A stretch of 64,000 nucleotides of DNA, taken from positions 21,124-85,123 of the forward strand of contig CAVLGW020000038.1 of the NCBI GenBank assembly GCA_963669155.1, written 5' to 3'. The DNA is from Arbacia lixula. Its lineage: Eukaryota; Echinodermata; Echinoidea; Arbacioida; Arbaciidae. A program made the position numbers and the translations under genes. Shown here piece after piece: positions 11,601 through 21,499 of this stretch (within the stretch, counting starts at the first letter, position 1; each line of letters starts with the position of its first letter). The notes below the pieces were generated by a model. The model searched no databases. It was given only the letters and a program-made list of their open reading frames with translations, and was not told the origin of the DNA.

Positions 11601-12831
11601 CTCTCCTGGCTGTTTTAATTCATCCGTTATTGTGTTGAATACATTGATCTAACTTGCTCGATTGCCGTCCACACCTAATGCGCATGCGCAAAGTCAATGG
11701 GTCAACCAATCAATCTCTTTAGAAATGAGTGTAACCTGACGCTTAAAGCCTAGAGTATCCGTACCATATCTAACGTGAAGTGACACATTCATTTGAATTT
11801 AAATCGATACATTGATTCATAAATTATTTAACGTGACGTATGCGCAACCAGTGTTTCACACCCTTAAGGACAGCCCGTCCCTTTTTCAGGTGATCACAAA
11901 ACCATCGGAACATTAGCAAAACATATAGAGAAGTGTTAGCAAGCTGTATATTTATAATCTGAAACTGATACGTAGAGTAAAATTCAAATAATGCATGTAA
12001 ACAATGTCTGATTAATAGTCTTTACCTCAGGCTCTTAGCAGTTTGTGTTGAAATATCTGCTTTATTGATCAATCTGTTTATTAAATTATAAAACGCATTA
12101 TGAAAAAAAATGTTCTATGGAAGGAATCATCTCCAAAGTTTGGTAATTACTCATAAAATTAGGATTTCACACATGCATAATAACCATATAGATACTGTAA
12201 CAAAGACTAATACTTTTTTCGTAGTACGAAAAAAGTCGGTTTGAAATTTAACGGCTGAAATTTTTACATATACAGAAAGCTTCAACATGCTATATTCTTA
12301 AAATGGTCTTGTATCACACTTTCTTCAAGTTACGATCGTGATAGACGATTTCAAATTTTAAGCTTGCAAAAGGGACGGACAATCTTTAAGCGTAGGAACG
12401 TAAGAAGGCCTACTGCTATGTGTAATTACTTGATTTAAAGATCATTGACCTTATTAGCATCACTTATATTACTACACAGGCAAGAAGCGAAGAATAAAAT
12501 GGTACCGATGGCGAAGCTGACGATGACGGCGACGGCTGACATATCGACGCCGAGTGACAAGCACGATGTCTACCAGCCCCTAACGACCCGGCCGACCAGC
12601 GACTGCTACACTGGGCTGGAGGTTCCAGCTCAAGATCAGGGCAACAGCTACGAAAACTCGATTACACCTGGCGGGGCGCACTCCGGGGTCTCGGTGGTGG
12701 CTATGGAGATGGAGCTGGTATACGAAGAAGCGCGTCCGACAGACAGCTCGGACTGTTTCTATGAGCCTGTTTGCACCCGAGAGGATAGGGCGGTCCATTG
12801 CGCGCGAGACCGCGCTATCACCGCGGTGTAA
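2690..12831 (+). CDS. Gene A: SRCR-WSC transmembrane receptor with ITAM-type tail (3' part; 5' end outside window)
   Basis: Five exons are supported: 3460-3534, 6729-7070, 10193-10402, 11166-11250 and 12480-12831. They total 1064 nt, which is 2 nt of carried-over codon plus 354 codons including the stop, so the frame is continuous. The predicted product is the C-terminal end of an SRCR domain, a complete WSC domain, a Thr-rich stalk, one transmembrane helix and a roughly 116-residue cytoplasmic tail with five tyrosine motifs. Sequence from about 2690 onward aligns with the gene B intron from about 34690 onward, which places the missing exons (signal peptide, first SRCR half) upstream of the window or deleted. 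An activating immune-type receptor is inferred from architecture, not shown. Confidence 0.72.
3460..3534 (+). CDS. Gene A exon: C-terminal part of SRCR domain
   Basis: The exon is 75 nt, phase 1 to phase 1, with acceptor CACTACAG and donor GTAAGT. It reads (A)RNTVLGCPASINNHTKQG followed by AVKCQT. The spacing of GCP and AVKC matches the end of SRCR domains (LxxCP...GVxC). It is nine residues shorter than the gene B counterpart at 36140-36241, so the loop between the two cysteines differs. It splices in frame onto the WSC exon. Confidence 0.65.
4003..4641. mobile_element. foldback MITE, TTAA-flanked, in gene A intron
   Basis: The two ends are inverted copies. Left AAAGGGTTAGTAAAT and AAGTTCCCACTAATCTATG mirror right-hand sequence ending ATTTAGTAACCCTTT, and similarity continues inward about 200 bp (for example GCGACGTC/GTGACGTT boxes). 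TTAA sits at both edges. The matching gene B intron at about 36620 lacks the element, giving an empty site. Confidence 0.7.
4990..6460 (+). repeat. dispersed repeat E, copy 1, with CG-alternating core
   Basis: This segment shares blocks with 33385-34270: ATCGTGACGTCATSMACGAG, AATTTAATGAAAATCTATTA, a CGCGCGTACGCGTACG core, and a distal GTCACCRTGCATTTRTC block. It is absent from the aligned position in the gene B intron, so it is an insertion in gene A. It has no coding capacity. The exact ends are not resolved. Confidence 0.6.
6056..6130 (+). ncRNA. tRNA-like sequence with Pol III B box
   Basis: There is an exact B box GGTTCGAATCC at about 6113-6123 and an A-box-like TGGCTTATCAATGGG about 45 bp upstream. 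The T-arm pairs with one mismatch, and the anticodon and acceptor stems pair poorly. It is more likely a tRNA-derived SINE head or tRNA pseudogene than a working tRNA. The second copy of the surrounding repeat near 34.1 kb lacks it. Confidence 0.35.
6729..7070 (+). CDS. Gene A exon: WSC domain
   Basis: The exon is 342 nt (114 codons), phase 1 to phase 1, with acceptor TTTTCCAG and donor GTAAGT. It reads (D)GYLGCFRDYQNARPL..., then MTTESCLEYC, FAGVRAGSECTCG and CDSPCSGDRNYSNCG. These are the hallmark positions of WSC: GCF near the start, M(T)..SC...C, AG...G.EC.CG, and C..PC.G....CGG. WSC is an extracellular, cysteine-rich putative carbohydrate-binding module. Potential N-glycosylation sites NMT and NYS are present. 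The paralogous exon in gene B is at 39374-39697. Confidence 0.82.
7121..7745 (+). repeat. intronic duplication, copy 1
   Basis: Sequence from AACCGTAAGAAATGTAGTGT through GGTCAGCTAAAAGCTTTT recurs at 7868-8536 in the same intron and once in gene B at 47934-48592. Gene B has a single copy, so gene A duplicated it. The 7780-7860 stretch after copy 1 resembles the sequence just upstream of the stalk exon (9990-10060), so the duplication included part of that region. Confidence 0.75.
7868..8536 (+). repeat. intronic duplication, copy 2
   Basis: This is the second copy of the segment at 7121-7745 and is closer to the gene B version at 47934-48592. It ends at ACTCGGGTCTAAACCATT, exactly where a 1.45-kb insertion begins. 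Confidence 0.75.
8537..9986. mobile_element. 1.45-kb TIR insertion in gene A intron, non-coding
   Basis: The gene B intron reads ...CTAAACCATT-GATAAAAAC... at 48583-48602. Gene A has the same two halves separated by about 1450 bp. The insert begins CATAGTGAAA and ends TTTCACTATG, a 10-bp terminal inverted repeat if the final G is shared with the flank. I see no clear target duplication and no transposase. It looks like a non-autonomous DNA transposon of unknown superfamily. Confidence 0.65.
10193..10402 (+). CDS. Gene A exon: Thr-rich extracellular stalk
   Basis: The exon is 210 nt (70 codons), phase 1 to phase 1, with acceptor CATCATTAG and donor GTTAGT. It reads (I)TSEPDEHCVRPSPDPTDTTT and continues with repeated TT/TTT clusters such as YTTMTT and AYTTTTADATTR, ending SDGNAG. 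It is a mucin-like, probably O-glycosylated spacer between the WSC domain and the membrane. The acceptor was chosen because it alone keeps the phase-1 rule and gives an uninterrupted product in both paralogues. Confidence 0.7.
10403..10760 (+). repeat. degenerate minisatellite, unit about 25-40 bp
   Basis: Imperfect copies of GGGTGCTAGATATGCAGATTAGTA follow the stalk-exon donor. A similar run occupies the same position in gene B (49037-49510), so the array predates the gene duplication. Confidence 0.6.
11166..11250 (+). CDS. Gene A exon: transmembrane helix
   Basis: The exon is 85 nt, entering in phase 1 and leaving in phase 2, with acceptor CAACGCAG and donor GTTAGT. It reads GIGVGVGVGVVLLAVLAMVN followed by VYVCAQTRK. 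That is a Gly/Val-rich helix of about 23 residues with an Asn near its inner end and a basic stop-transfer TRK. The glycine spacing allows GxxxG-type helix packing. Gene B has the same exon with two residues fewer (50486-50564). Confidence 0.75.
11868..12385. mobile_element. 518-bp TIR element in TTAA, gene A last intron
   Basis: Gene B reads CACGCCCTTAACCATAGG at 51636-51653. In gene A the TTAA is present on both sides of an extra 518 bp. The ends are inverted around CCGTCCCTTTT: left GCCCGTCCCTTTTTCAGG, right GCAAAAGGGACGGAC. The TTAA target duplication is typical of piggyBac or Kolobok types. It is non-coding. Confidence 0.65.
12480..12831 (+). CDS. Gene A last exon: cytoplasmic tail with ITAM-type motif
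   Basis: Acceptor ACTACACAG; the first base completes a Lys codon (AA|G). The tail of about 116 residues is GC-rich against an AT-rich background. It contains DVYQPLTTRPTSDCYTGL, which is YxxL, eight residues, YxxL, a match to the ITAM consensus (YxxL/I-x6-8-YxxL/I). Further on are SYENS (pYxN, a Grb2-SH2 type site), LVYEEARP and FYEPV. The block HSGVSVVAMEMELVYEEARP is conserved in the gene B tail and in the relic at 20.3 kb. The stop TAA lies at 12829-12831. Compared with gene B, the reading extends 24 codons past the point where B stops, through what is 3' UTR in B. Signalling through SH2-domain kinases is inferred from the motif only. Confidence 0.72.
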
Positions 12832-13560
12832 GCGGTACAGCATCGTTTCTGTCCGCCAAACAGCGGGTAACGGTAAACGAGAGATGGTGCACTAGACTGC
12901 GCTACCTCTTACGGTGTAAACGCGGAGCTACGACTGCGCGCTGGAAATTAACGTTCAATTCGCCTTTTTTATACTCATTCTCATATTGTGTGATCGTGAA
13001 AATCAAGAACTTAAAAAGTAATTCTGAATCTGACTTGACTCAACGATACTATATCGCTAGCTAGGACAGGATCATTACATGAGCTCGTAATAGCATGTGA
13101 AATATTTGATATAGAAGGTACAACTAAAAAAAAAAATACACCGTACCTTTAAATGAATTTGATAATTATTCAACTTTTTAATGTATTTGATTTAAAGTCC
13201 GTGGCGGTCTGTCATTCGGCCTGTTGTGAATCTTGTGGATAAAACTAAACAAGGAATCCTTATAAGGTCTGGCACCTAAATCTGTCTTTGGAATGATGTG
13301 TAAAACATTTTTCTTAAATGTGTTGTCATGGTAACGGCATATACCTACTATGAATCAGAGCGAATTATTGCAGATCAAACTATGTACTTTTTAATTTTGC
13401 ATTGCTTATTGTCAAATTTGTCAAATTTAATTCAAGCAAACTGGGATGGCGTTTATGTATTTGTTTCTTCCGCACAACACCGATTTTAGACAAAAAATGA
13501 TTCAAGTTATATTGCGTTTTATTACCAACTGATTTTATATTCAGATCGACCCCACATTGT
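12832..13560 (+). other. 3' flank of gene A, shared with gene B
   Basis: No gene is seen. The sequence aligns with 52008-52790 downstream of gene B (for example CATCGTTTCNGTCCGCCAAACA and AAACTGGGATGGC), showing that the duplicated unit includes the 3' flank. Confidence 0.6.
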
Positions 13561-13562
13561 TT

Positions 13563-15531
13563 TGCAAAGATATCGGAGTTACAACAGCTCTTAAAACTGC
13601 AAAACGTGCATATTGTAGTACTTTATTGAATGATAATAAACATAAGACAAGTAAGACATGGAAAATTTTACCAATGATATATTAAACGGGCAAAATACGA
13701 AAATCAAAGGTATCACTGTGGACAAACTTATCAAAAAGATTGATGGAAATGAAATATTGATGACCTCAGAAAAAGACATTGCAAATACATAGGGCCAAAT
13801 TAGCTGAAGCGGTGCCAAATTCTGATCATTCAGTAGATGACTATCTCGGTAATTACGTAGAGCAATCCTTATTCTGGAAACCTGGGACTAAATACAAAGT
13901 CTTAGATCTCATTCGTTCCCTAGATGTTAAAAAGGCCTGTGGTCATGATAATATTCCAGTGCGTCTGCTTAAATACGGAGCTCCCGTTTTATCGGAACTA
14001 CTGTCACATAATCATATTCAATTTGTTATTAGCCTGTGGTTAATTTCCTAAAGAGGTTTTTTTTTTATTAACCCCACTTTTTAGGAAAAGCAGTAAAGAT
14101 GATTGTTAATATTCGTCTTATAAGTCTTATATTGCAATAGCCTATACCGACATCATTATGGTTTTCGAAAGAAGTATAGCACAAAATTATTCATTGTCAA
14201 TCTCATTAATTCAGTGTTAAAAGGAATGGATGAAAGTCAGTTAACACTTGGAATATTTTTAGATTTCCACAGAGTGTTTGACACGATTGATCAAGGAATA
14301 CTATTTCGGAAGTTGTCAAAATATGTCAAAAAAAATACATGTTGTTAAGCAGCCGAAGGAAAAAGTTTATCCTTTAGTGAAAATTGGAATTATATGGGCA
14401 GGAAATAAAAAAAAGGAGATTTTGCTCCAATTGTCGGCATACACATTGATAAACATTTGGCATGGGATGCTCAGATCCGTGCTGTAAATGAGTCTATCAG
14501 AAGGAAGGTTGGTGTGTTATTTAAATTAAGATACTTTGTACCTAGGCATACTCTAATTATGTTATACAAAACCTTCATTCAACCGCAGATTGCCATTGAA
14601 GTTTGGGGTAGTACTTATAGATCAAATCTTAATTGTATTCTATACTCATAAAATGGCGGTACGTGCCATAACATTCAGCTTATATCGTGCCCATACTTAT
14701 CCTCTTTTTGAAGAACTAAAATTGTTGAACATATATCACCTGCACAAGTTATCTTTATATACATTCCTGTTTGATTTAGTTCATGATAAGTTTCCACATG
14801 TTGTTAAGGATTATTTCAGCATTATACAACATAATTATTTAATGCGACAAAAAGAAGACCAACAACTTCGTCTCCCCCTTTTCAAAAAAATGCAGGGGAA
14901 ATTCTCAATGTCCTTTGTAGGAAGTAGTTTTTGGAACGCAATCCCACAAACTTTGAGAGCAAAAACATCTCAAAGTGGTATTCGGAAAGCTATTTCAGAC
15001 ATGTTATTGAGCGAAATTGTTGTTTTGGATTCTCTATAATCAGATAATTCTGTTTCATTGCGATGAATTAACTTGTACATTTACTTTGATTAATAATTCA
15101 ATTATAAAAAAAACACGTAAATCCATTATATTTCATATTTTACTTTCCACTTGATTTCTTTCGTGTAAATCATATAAGATGCAACATCTTTTTGTAGGAA
15201 CCATTAATCAAATTGTAATCCAAACTGCTTTTGAATTTGATTGTAAAATGATTTTCATAAAAAGGGAATAATCTACATACAGTTAATGTATGAACCTATT
15301 TATCCTTATGTATTTTTATTCCAACAGAGTCAGGCTCGACTAGCACAAGTGCTATATCTCACTCCATAATACCATTAGTTAGGAATATTACTGTGACATT
15401 TTGTTAAGTATTTATGTCCCCATGTAATGAAATTATCAGGAAAAATGGGATATTAAGTAGTTTCATACATTCTTGTCAATGATGAAGATGATGGTAATAA
15501 AACAATCAATCAATAAATCAATAAATAAATT
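13563..15531 (+). mobile_element. CR1/Jockey-group LINE, decayed, in gene A 3' flank
   Basis: Discontinuous RT-region frames read LNDNKHKTSKTWKILP (about 13630), a palm entry SLDVKKACGHDNIPVRLLKYG (split here only by decay nearby), FLDFHRVFDTID (about 14255), then HIDKHLAWDAQIRAVNESIR, VGVLFKLRYFVPRHTL and KLLNIYHLHKLSLYTFLFDL up to a stop at 15039. The YADD region is deleted and frameshifts are present. The 3' end is a (TCAA)n-like run at 15500-15531. Gene B reads GACCCCACATTAATTTAACT at the matching place, an empty site, so this insertion is specific to the A copy. Confidence 0.75.
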
Positions 15532-16200
15532 AACTTTACTGACTGTATTATATAAATTCATTTTGATTTATAAAGTGGATTTTGCGAACAGCCTCATCGC
15601 ATATTTGTTCGTGCATCGTAATTGTTTATGATATACCAACCCCTATTTTAGACTCCATATTAAACATTTTAGTTACATGTGCGTACTATTTTGTATCAAA
15701 TAATCCAGTAATTAGTATTGCATGTATCACGTGCACGAAGAACAATTTTAAATTTGATGCCAATATATATACATATCTTTTAACGTATGAAAATGTATGG
15801 TAATGTATCAAACTATATGACATAATTATGTATATGTACTTTCAAATAACTTTTTTTTTCAAAAATGTGACATCCCTTGACCTTACGTTGTTTAAATTTC
15901 AGCTCGATTTAAGTTCTAAATGTTTGTTTTATATTGTTTTAAAAACGTTTTTGATACCAGATATTACTTGAGTATTTATAAGCATGATATCGTTACCTTC
16001 GCTTCGGTTGCGTTCAAATACAAGGAAGTGAAGGTTGTTTATAGACAAATAACACATAGCACAATGCGTACAAAACACCATGACGATACTGCGTCATGAT
16101 AGCTTCAACATTTTCCGGTTAAAAACTAAAATGATGTCCGTTTTGCGTGCCTATTTGTGGACAAACCTTCAACATTTCTTGTTCTATTTTTTTTTTTTTT
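15532..16200 (+). other. duplicated 3' flank, no gene
   Basis: AT-rich sequence matching parts of 52790-54200. The block ATGCGTACAAAACACCATGA with CATTTTCCGGTTAA recurs at both loci (16060-16120 and 54080-54140). Confidence 0.55.
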
Positions 16201-16204
16201 TTTG

Positions 16205-16798
16205 GTTAATGCCTATATGGTGGTATGTATTTAAAGGGAATAACATATTCGGAACAAGGGAGCTTTTCACTAAACGGATGAAAATCGGAATATAAGGAAG
16301 TGAAGGTGGCATATGTTAAAGATACAAAATGAATATTACAATGCATACAAAACATCCTGTTAATGCTTATATGGTAGGATGTATTTAAGGGGAATAATGT
16401 ATTTGGAAACAGAGAGCTTTTCACTAGACGGGTGAAAATCGGAATATAAGGAAGTAAAGGTATAAAAAAAAAAGATACAAAATGAATAGTACAATGCGTA
16501 CACAGCATTTTATTTATGCTTATATGGAAGGATGTACTTAAAGGGAATGATATATTCGAAAAAAGAGAGCTTTTCACTAGACGTATGAACCACGAAATAT
16601 AAGGAAGTGAAGCTTGGATATAAAAAAAGATACAAAATGAATAGTATAATGCGTACACAACATATTTCAATACTTATATGGAAGGATGTACTTAAAGGGA
16701 ATATTGTATTCGGAAAAAGAGAGCTTTTCACTAGACGTATGAAAATCGGAATATAAGGAAGTGAAGGTCGGATATAAAAAAAATACAAAGTAAATATA
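16205..16798 (+). repeat. tandem array, about 150-bp unit, four copies
   Basis: Each unit contains TTAATGCYTATATGGNAGGA, AAAGGGAATAATATATTCGG, GAGAGCTTTTCACTAGACG and ATATAAGGAAGTGAAGGT. Copies begin near 16205, 16361, 16509 and 16666. A fifth, diverged copy continues at 18130-18245 beyond a transposon. Single units lie at 21350-21420 and 54230-54310, that is, downstream of every receptor tail copy. Confidence 0.8.
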
Positions 16799-18125
16799 GG
16801 TTTTCCCGCCCAATTTCGTAAGCTCAGCAGCCGAATTAACTTTAGGTTCATTCAATTTAGAACGAAATTGAATGACGGTGTAGATCAGCATTCAAAAAGC
16901 AAAATTTGTCGTTCAATTTAATTTTAGGAGCATGCGATTTCATACTTTTGTCATACAAAAATGTAGACCGAGCTTTCAATTCCAAAAACGTGCAAGGAGC
17001 ATTCAAATTCGCGCCGGACAATGTGCAGTAAGAATTTGGTTGTTCAATTTAGTGAATAGGCATACATTTTTGACATTTGTGCAATGGTTTTCAACTTATG
17101 CTAATTTGTCAATTTGTGTATTTCTGTTAGAATAATTATCTGCACAGTTTCGCATGAAGAAAGATGATGTGATTCATTAGCTTGTAGCTCTCATTACACC
17201 GATAACAGTCGTCAGAGAAGGTGGGCTATTTCTGACTTTTCTTGTAAGTTCAACCGCAAGCTACATACAGGGCCTGCACCATCCTGAGAGAGGTTGCAGT
17301 GTAATATATCGACACCATAACCCCTGCAAAATGCACCCAGTGGTACAACCATTCTCAAACATATAATGCCTAGATGCCTGAATCGCCAGGAAATCGATGG
17401 ATGAAGCAGTGCACAACAATTATCATGATGAAAACAAGAGAGTATATGATTAATGATGAAAAAGATGAAAATGTAACAAAATAAATAAAAAAAAACAAGA
17501 CACCTATTCTTAAACATCAAAGGAAAACAATGATATCCATCATATAAGCCCCCGAAAATAATTATATAAAGCAAAGGATAGAAAATGAAATACAAAGAAT
17601 ATCAAAAGAAAAATATGAATGAACATGAAATAAAAACTATGAAATTAAAGATGAAACACATCTAAAGAAAAAGGAAAAGGAATAAAAATGATATTTAAGA
17701 GAAAAAAATAATAACATATGATATGAAATTAAAGAAAGGGATCGACGTCGCCCCCCCCCCCACCCCCCCCCCAAAAAAAAAAAAAATAGCCTCACAGGTC
17801 CAAAAAGTAAGGATGTGATTTTTTTTAATTGAATGACAAAAATGCGAAAGAGGTTGCCAAAAGGCGAAAATGAATACGCAATTTGGCGATAATGCCCCTT
17901 CTAGTAAAACTTGGTGAAATTGGATGTCAATTACGAATTTCGAAATTGAATGAAACTCGCTCTTATTTGAATGTAAAAACTAGAAAATTAAGTGAAACAA
18001 AATTAAATTGCATGAAAAGAGTTTGAAATTGAAGCGCCGGAGTGACAAGTGGGCCAAAATTTCCTGAACATGAATGCATGTTCAGGAAATTGATTGTTGT
18101 TTTGACGAATTTGGCCGGGAAAACC
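16799..18125. mobile_element. 1.33-kb TIR element inserted in the 150-bp array
   Basis: The left end GGTTTTCCCGCCCAATTTCG and the inverted right end GGTTTTCCCGGCCAAATTCG match at 17 of 20 positions. TATA flanks both sides (16795-16798 and 18126-18129). Removing it rejoins consecutive array units. The interior is non-coding: ATTCAATTT-rich segments, poly-C/poly-A near 17750, and a perfect hairpin near 18060-18089 (TTTCCTGAACATG with its inverse). Confidence 0.78.
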
Positions 18126-18129
18126 TATA

Positions 18130-18245
18130 GTACAATGCGTCCACAACATTTTGTTAATGTTAATATGGAACGATGTACTTAAAGGGAATAATATATCCGG
18201 AAAAAGCTTTTCACTAGACGATGAAAATCGGAAAAGGGAAATTAG
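18130..18245 (+). repeat. fifth unit of the 150-bp array
   Basis: The array resumes with ACAATGCGTCCACAACATTT, AACGATGTACTTAAAGGGAA and GCTTTTCACTAGACG directly after the inserted element. It leads into a TATAGCGACCACGTATAGAA block that is also found at 21450 and 54340. Confidence 0.7.
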
Positions 18246-18479
18246 AAGGATTACAGTGAAACCTGCTATAGCGACCACGTATAGAAGGACCACCTGTCTA
18301 TAGATAACACGTTTGTTAACTTTCAACAACGATTCTTATTGGAACTTGTATAGTTTTAAAATGTATGTTATTGTATTTTCGTAAAAGCATAACACGTCAG
18401 GATTATGGTAAGGTGGTATATTTATGCATGTAGAATAAAAGCCATTAAAAAGATCTCGGTGGTCTGCTGAGTAATGCTT

Positions 18480-18860
18480 CTGATATTTGAGTTTCGAAAC
18501 ACTTTGGGAGAGAGTGAGAGGGTGAGAGAGAGAAAGATAGAAAGAGAGAGAGGGAATGCGAGAGATGAACAGAGAGGTTGAGAGTGGAGACAATGAAACA
18601 TGTATGGACTTAGAGACAGGGAAAGAGAGTGGAAAGGGGAAGACAAGATATGTCAATTGAGGAGAGAGAGGGGGGGGGGCAAATTGGGAAATCAATTGAG
18701 AATGGAAAAGGGTGTAATAGGGAGAAAACAAAACAGACAGAAACTTGCACAGAGATGAAACTAAGAGAAAAGATAGATTACAGGAAATGAGAGAGAGAAA
18801 GAGAGAGGAGGATTCGGGAGATAAGGAGGCAGGCCATTCCAGCATGAACATTGAATCAGG
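18480..18860 (+). repeat. GA-rich low-complexity tract
   Basis: Long (GA)n/GGA sequence. The matching position after gene B (54520-54870) has a purer tract. The long minus-strand open frame across it is Ser/Leu low complexity, not a gene. Confidence 0.75.
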
Positions 18861-18959
18861 ATTGGGAAGAATAAAATGAATAAATGAGAGAAAAGACAAT
18901 GAAACGCAAAATGTGCATATTACCACGATAGGCAGATCTTCTCCCCCTAGCTCCATCCC

Positions 18960-20000
18960 TCCATCAAGTCATGATTGATTCATATCAACAAAATAGAATT
19001 TCTGATATCAAGAAGTATAACTCTTAATATCAGGAATTCGATTTCTTGATATCAAGAATTGTAAATGATTTGCAATCATCAATTTGGATATCGAGCACAA
19101 ACGAGCTCAAAAGTTGTGCAGAATTAAAATTCATAGTTGATTTCCATTCATTCATTTATTAATTAATTCTGATTTCGAACTCAAAACTTGTGCACGATTA
19201 TACTGTGATTCTATTTAAAACTGAAAAGTGGTCCTCGAAATCAAATTCACCCCCTACAGTGCATGCGTGAGCGCTACGGTGACAAATTGCCAGGAGATCA
19301 AGAAAGCATGTGCATGTGCACAAACGGATAATTTTATGCATGCACTAACGTGGTAGTCCATTCATTTGCTAAAGAGTTGTTGCTCTCCAGTACGGATTTT
19401 TATTAATGGCATTGTTTTAAAAAAAAAAAAACATAGATAAGGAGAATCTACAGTACGCAATCCCATTTAGCCCCGGTAGTCTCAAAAATGCAGACCTCTT
19501 TAGCTTGTTTCGACAAACCGGGATATGTGCATGGAAACTACCTACGCCACTATGGGCGCAAAAGTCTAAAAAAAAAAAAAAAAAAAAAAATTCCTCGCGG
19601 ACTTTCTCGCTACACTTCCCGCTCGATGTAGAAAGTTTATCGCTTCCAGTGAAACTTCTCGTAGTTTTTGTCAGGCTGGAGCTAAGGTAGGAGGGCAGTT
19701 TGTGTCATTTTTTAGCATGTACATGGGTTAACCTTCTCATAGTTTTGCATCGCTCTCATACCTTTAATATTTTACCGCAGCGTGGATTCTTGTTTCAAAG
19801 CAACACTCTTTAAAGTTTAGCAGTCTGGTCGCAGTGCGGGAAAAATTCGTGGTCAACAATAGCGAGGTATTTTCGTTATTCTTTTTTTCTTCTTCTTCTT
19901 TTCTGTCTTCTCCTTCTTCTTCTTTTTTCTTTTGTTTTTCGTTTTCTTTTCCTTTTCCTTTTCTTGCATTCCTTCCGGACCTTCTTCATTTAATTTCCTC
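18960..20000. other. intergenic, no gene seen
   Basis: AT-rich sequence with short direct repeats of TTGATATCAAGAA (about 19005-19060), A-tracts at 19419-19431 and 19569-19589, and a TTC-rich tract at 19880-19960. I find no exon-like open frame with splice sites. Confidence 0.5.
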
Positions 20001-20258
20001 TCCTCCCTGATTTTAATTCATCCGTTATTGTGTTGAATAGATGCGTCTAACTTGCTCGAATTCTGTCCACACCGGGTGCTCATGCGCTCTGTCAATGTGT
20101 CAACCAAACAATCTTTAAAAAAAAAATGATGTAACCTGGCGCATGAATCGTTTAGTATCCATACCGCATCCGATATGAACTGACGCATTTACTTCCATTG
20201 AGATCGATACATTGATTATTGCATTGACAATCGTGTTACCGCTTCTATCACTTTACAG

Positions 20259-20460
20259 GTAAGTAGCAACAGATAAAATGGTATCGTGGTGCCACATCGA
20301 TGACGAGTGACGAAAACGATATCTATCCGGGCTGGACGCACTCCGGGGTCTCGCTGGTGGCAATGGAGATGGAGGCGGTATATGAAGAAGCGCGTCCGGG
20401 TAGTGAGGAGGTAATGACGAAGACCAATGATAGCCCGGACTCCTTCTTTTATTATGTCAA
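20259..20460 (+). pseudogene. solitary decayed copy of the receptor cytoplasmic-tail exon
   Basis: Acceptor CTTTACAG is kept, but the phase-2 frame meets TAA at once, and a 1-nt shift separates it from the conserved part. In the shifted frame it reads MTSDENDIYPGWTHSGVSLV followed by AMEMEAVYEEARP, the same block as in gene A and gene B. About 240 bp upstream also matches the gene A last intron (ATTCATCCGTTATTGTGTTG). No transmembrane, stalk or WSC exon lies nearby, so this is a relic of a mostly deleted gene copy. In the open frame it continues past the homology with FYYVNFDYYER, of unknown meaning. Confidence 0.65.
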
Positions 20461-21499
20461 CTTTGATTACTACGAACGCATTGCATGGATTGATTTAATC
20501 ACACGAATGGTACACGAAGGGGCATTGTGTTTGAGCTCGACAATGTGTATGATACAGCGCCCACTTGCGTCAGCCTTTATTTTTGTTTTTATAAGTAAAA
20601 TAATATCGTATGGGTATCCAATGATCCAGTATTTGCAGCGCCCGAACGTAGTGCAGTGTTCACACTAACGGGACTTCCCTGCGCCAGTATTTGAATTCAT
20701 ATTATAACCCTTTTTGTGTATTGAAATGTATGTTAACTGGTTAAGCTATCACTGAAACCGATAATTTCATTCTTTTTACCATTTCTTTTTGTTTCTCTTC
20801 GTTGGTGAAATAGGCAAACAATGACAATAAAACCTGGCACATACATTTGTCTTCGTGATGATGATGTGCAAAACACATTTTTCGGATGTGTTTTAAACTG
20901 TGTTGCCATAATTATTAACGTCATTTATAGATCAGAAAAAAAATATTGCGAATCAAGGATGGCGTTTGTCATGTTTCCGTAAAACAAAGTGTCCAATCTT
21001 GAATTGTTTAGCTACCGTTCAAGATTATTAGTGTGCAATTCCACTGGAGAAACGTTGTTTGAAAAGGATATTGCAAAAAGTTATGTATCTGTCTCAGAAG
21101 AAAATAGTTATATTACACTACGCAGTGCATGATTTGGCGGCACCTTTTAGCTACAATATACAATTTCAAGTGGACACACAATGACAACGAGGGCGATCAA
21201 CCAGTTACGATTAATATTTACGTATTGTCCATTAATAGTGTGACACACACTATTCAAAAGTACAATGAGACTGGCACTTTTCTTGTACAAACTTTCATCA
21301 TGTTTTGTTGTTTTCTACATTCACTTCTTGTCCTTGCTTATAGAGTTTGTAGAGGAAATTATATATTCTGGGAAAGAGAGCTTTTCACGAGACGAAAGAA
21401 AAATTGGGAAAAGAAAGCAATACTGTGAAACATAATTAAGCGACCACGTATAGAAAGACCACCTGTCTGTAAAGAACGAACAAAGTTCTTTATTGGAAC

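Noticed and set aside
12580-12843. Minus-strand frame opposite the gene A tail exon
   Set aside because: Shadow of the GC-rich tail exon; the + strand has splice sites and paralogues, the minus strand does not.
16206-16891. Overlapping minus-strand frames of about 74-154 codons
   Set aside because: Repeated peptides only reflect the 150-bp tandem array.
18336-18956. 206-codon minus-strand open frame
   Set aside because: Ser/Leu/Phe low-complexity translation of a GA-rich tract; no domain, no splice support.
19569-19589. Poly(A) run as a possible retrocopy tail
   Set aside because: No target duplication or recognisable coding sequence upstream.
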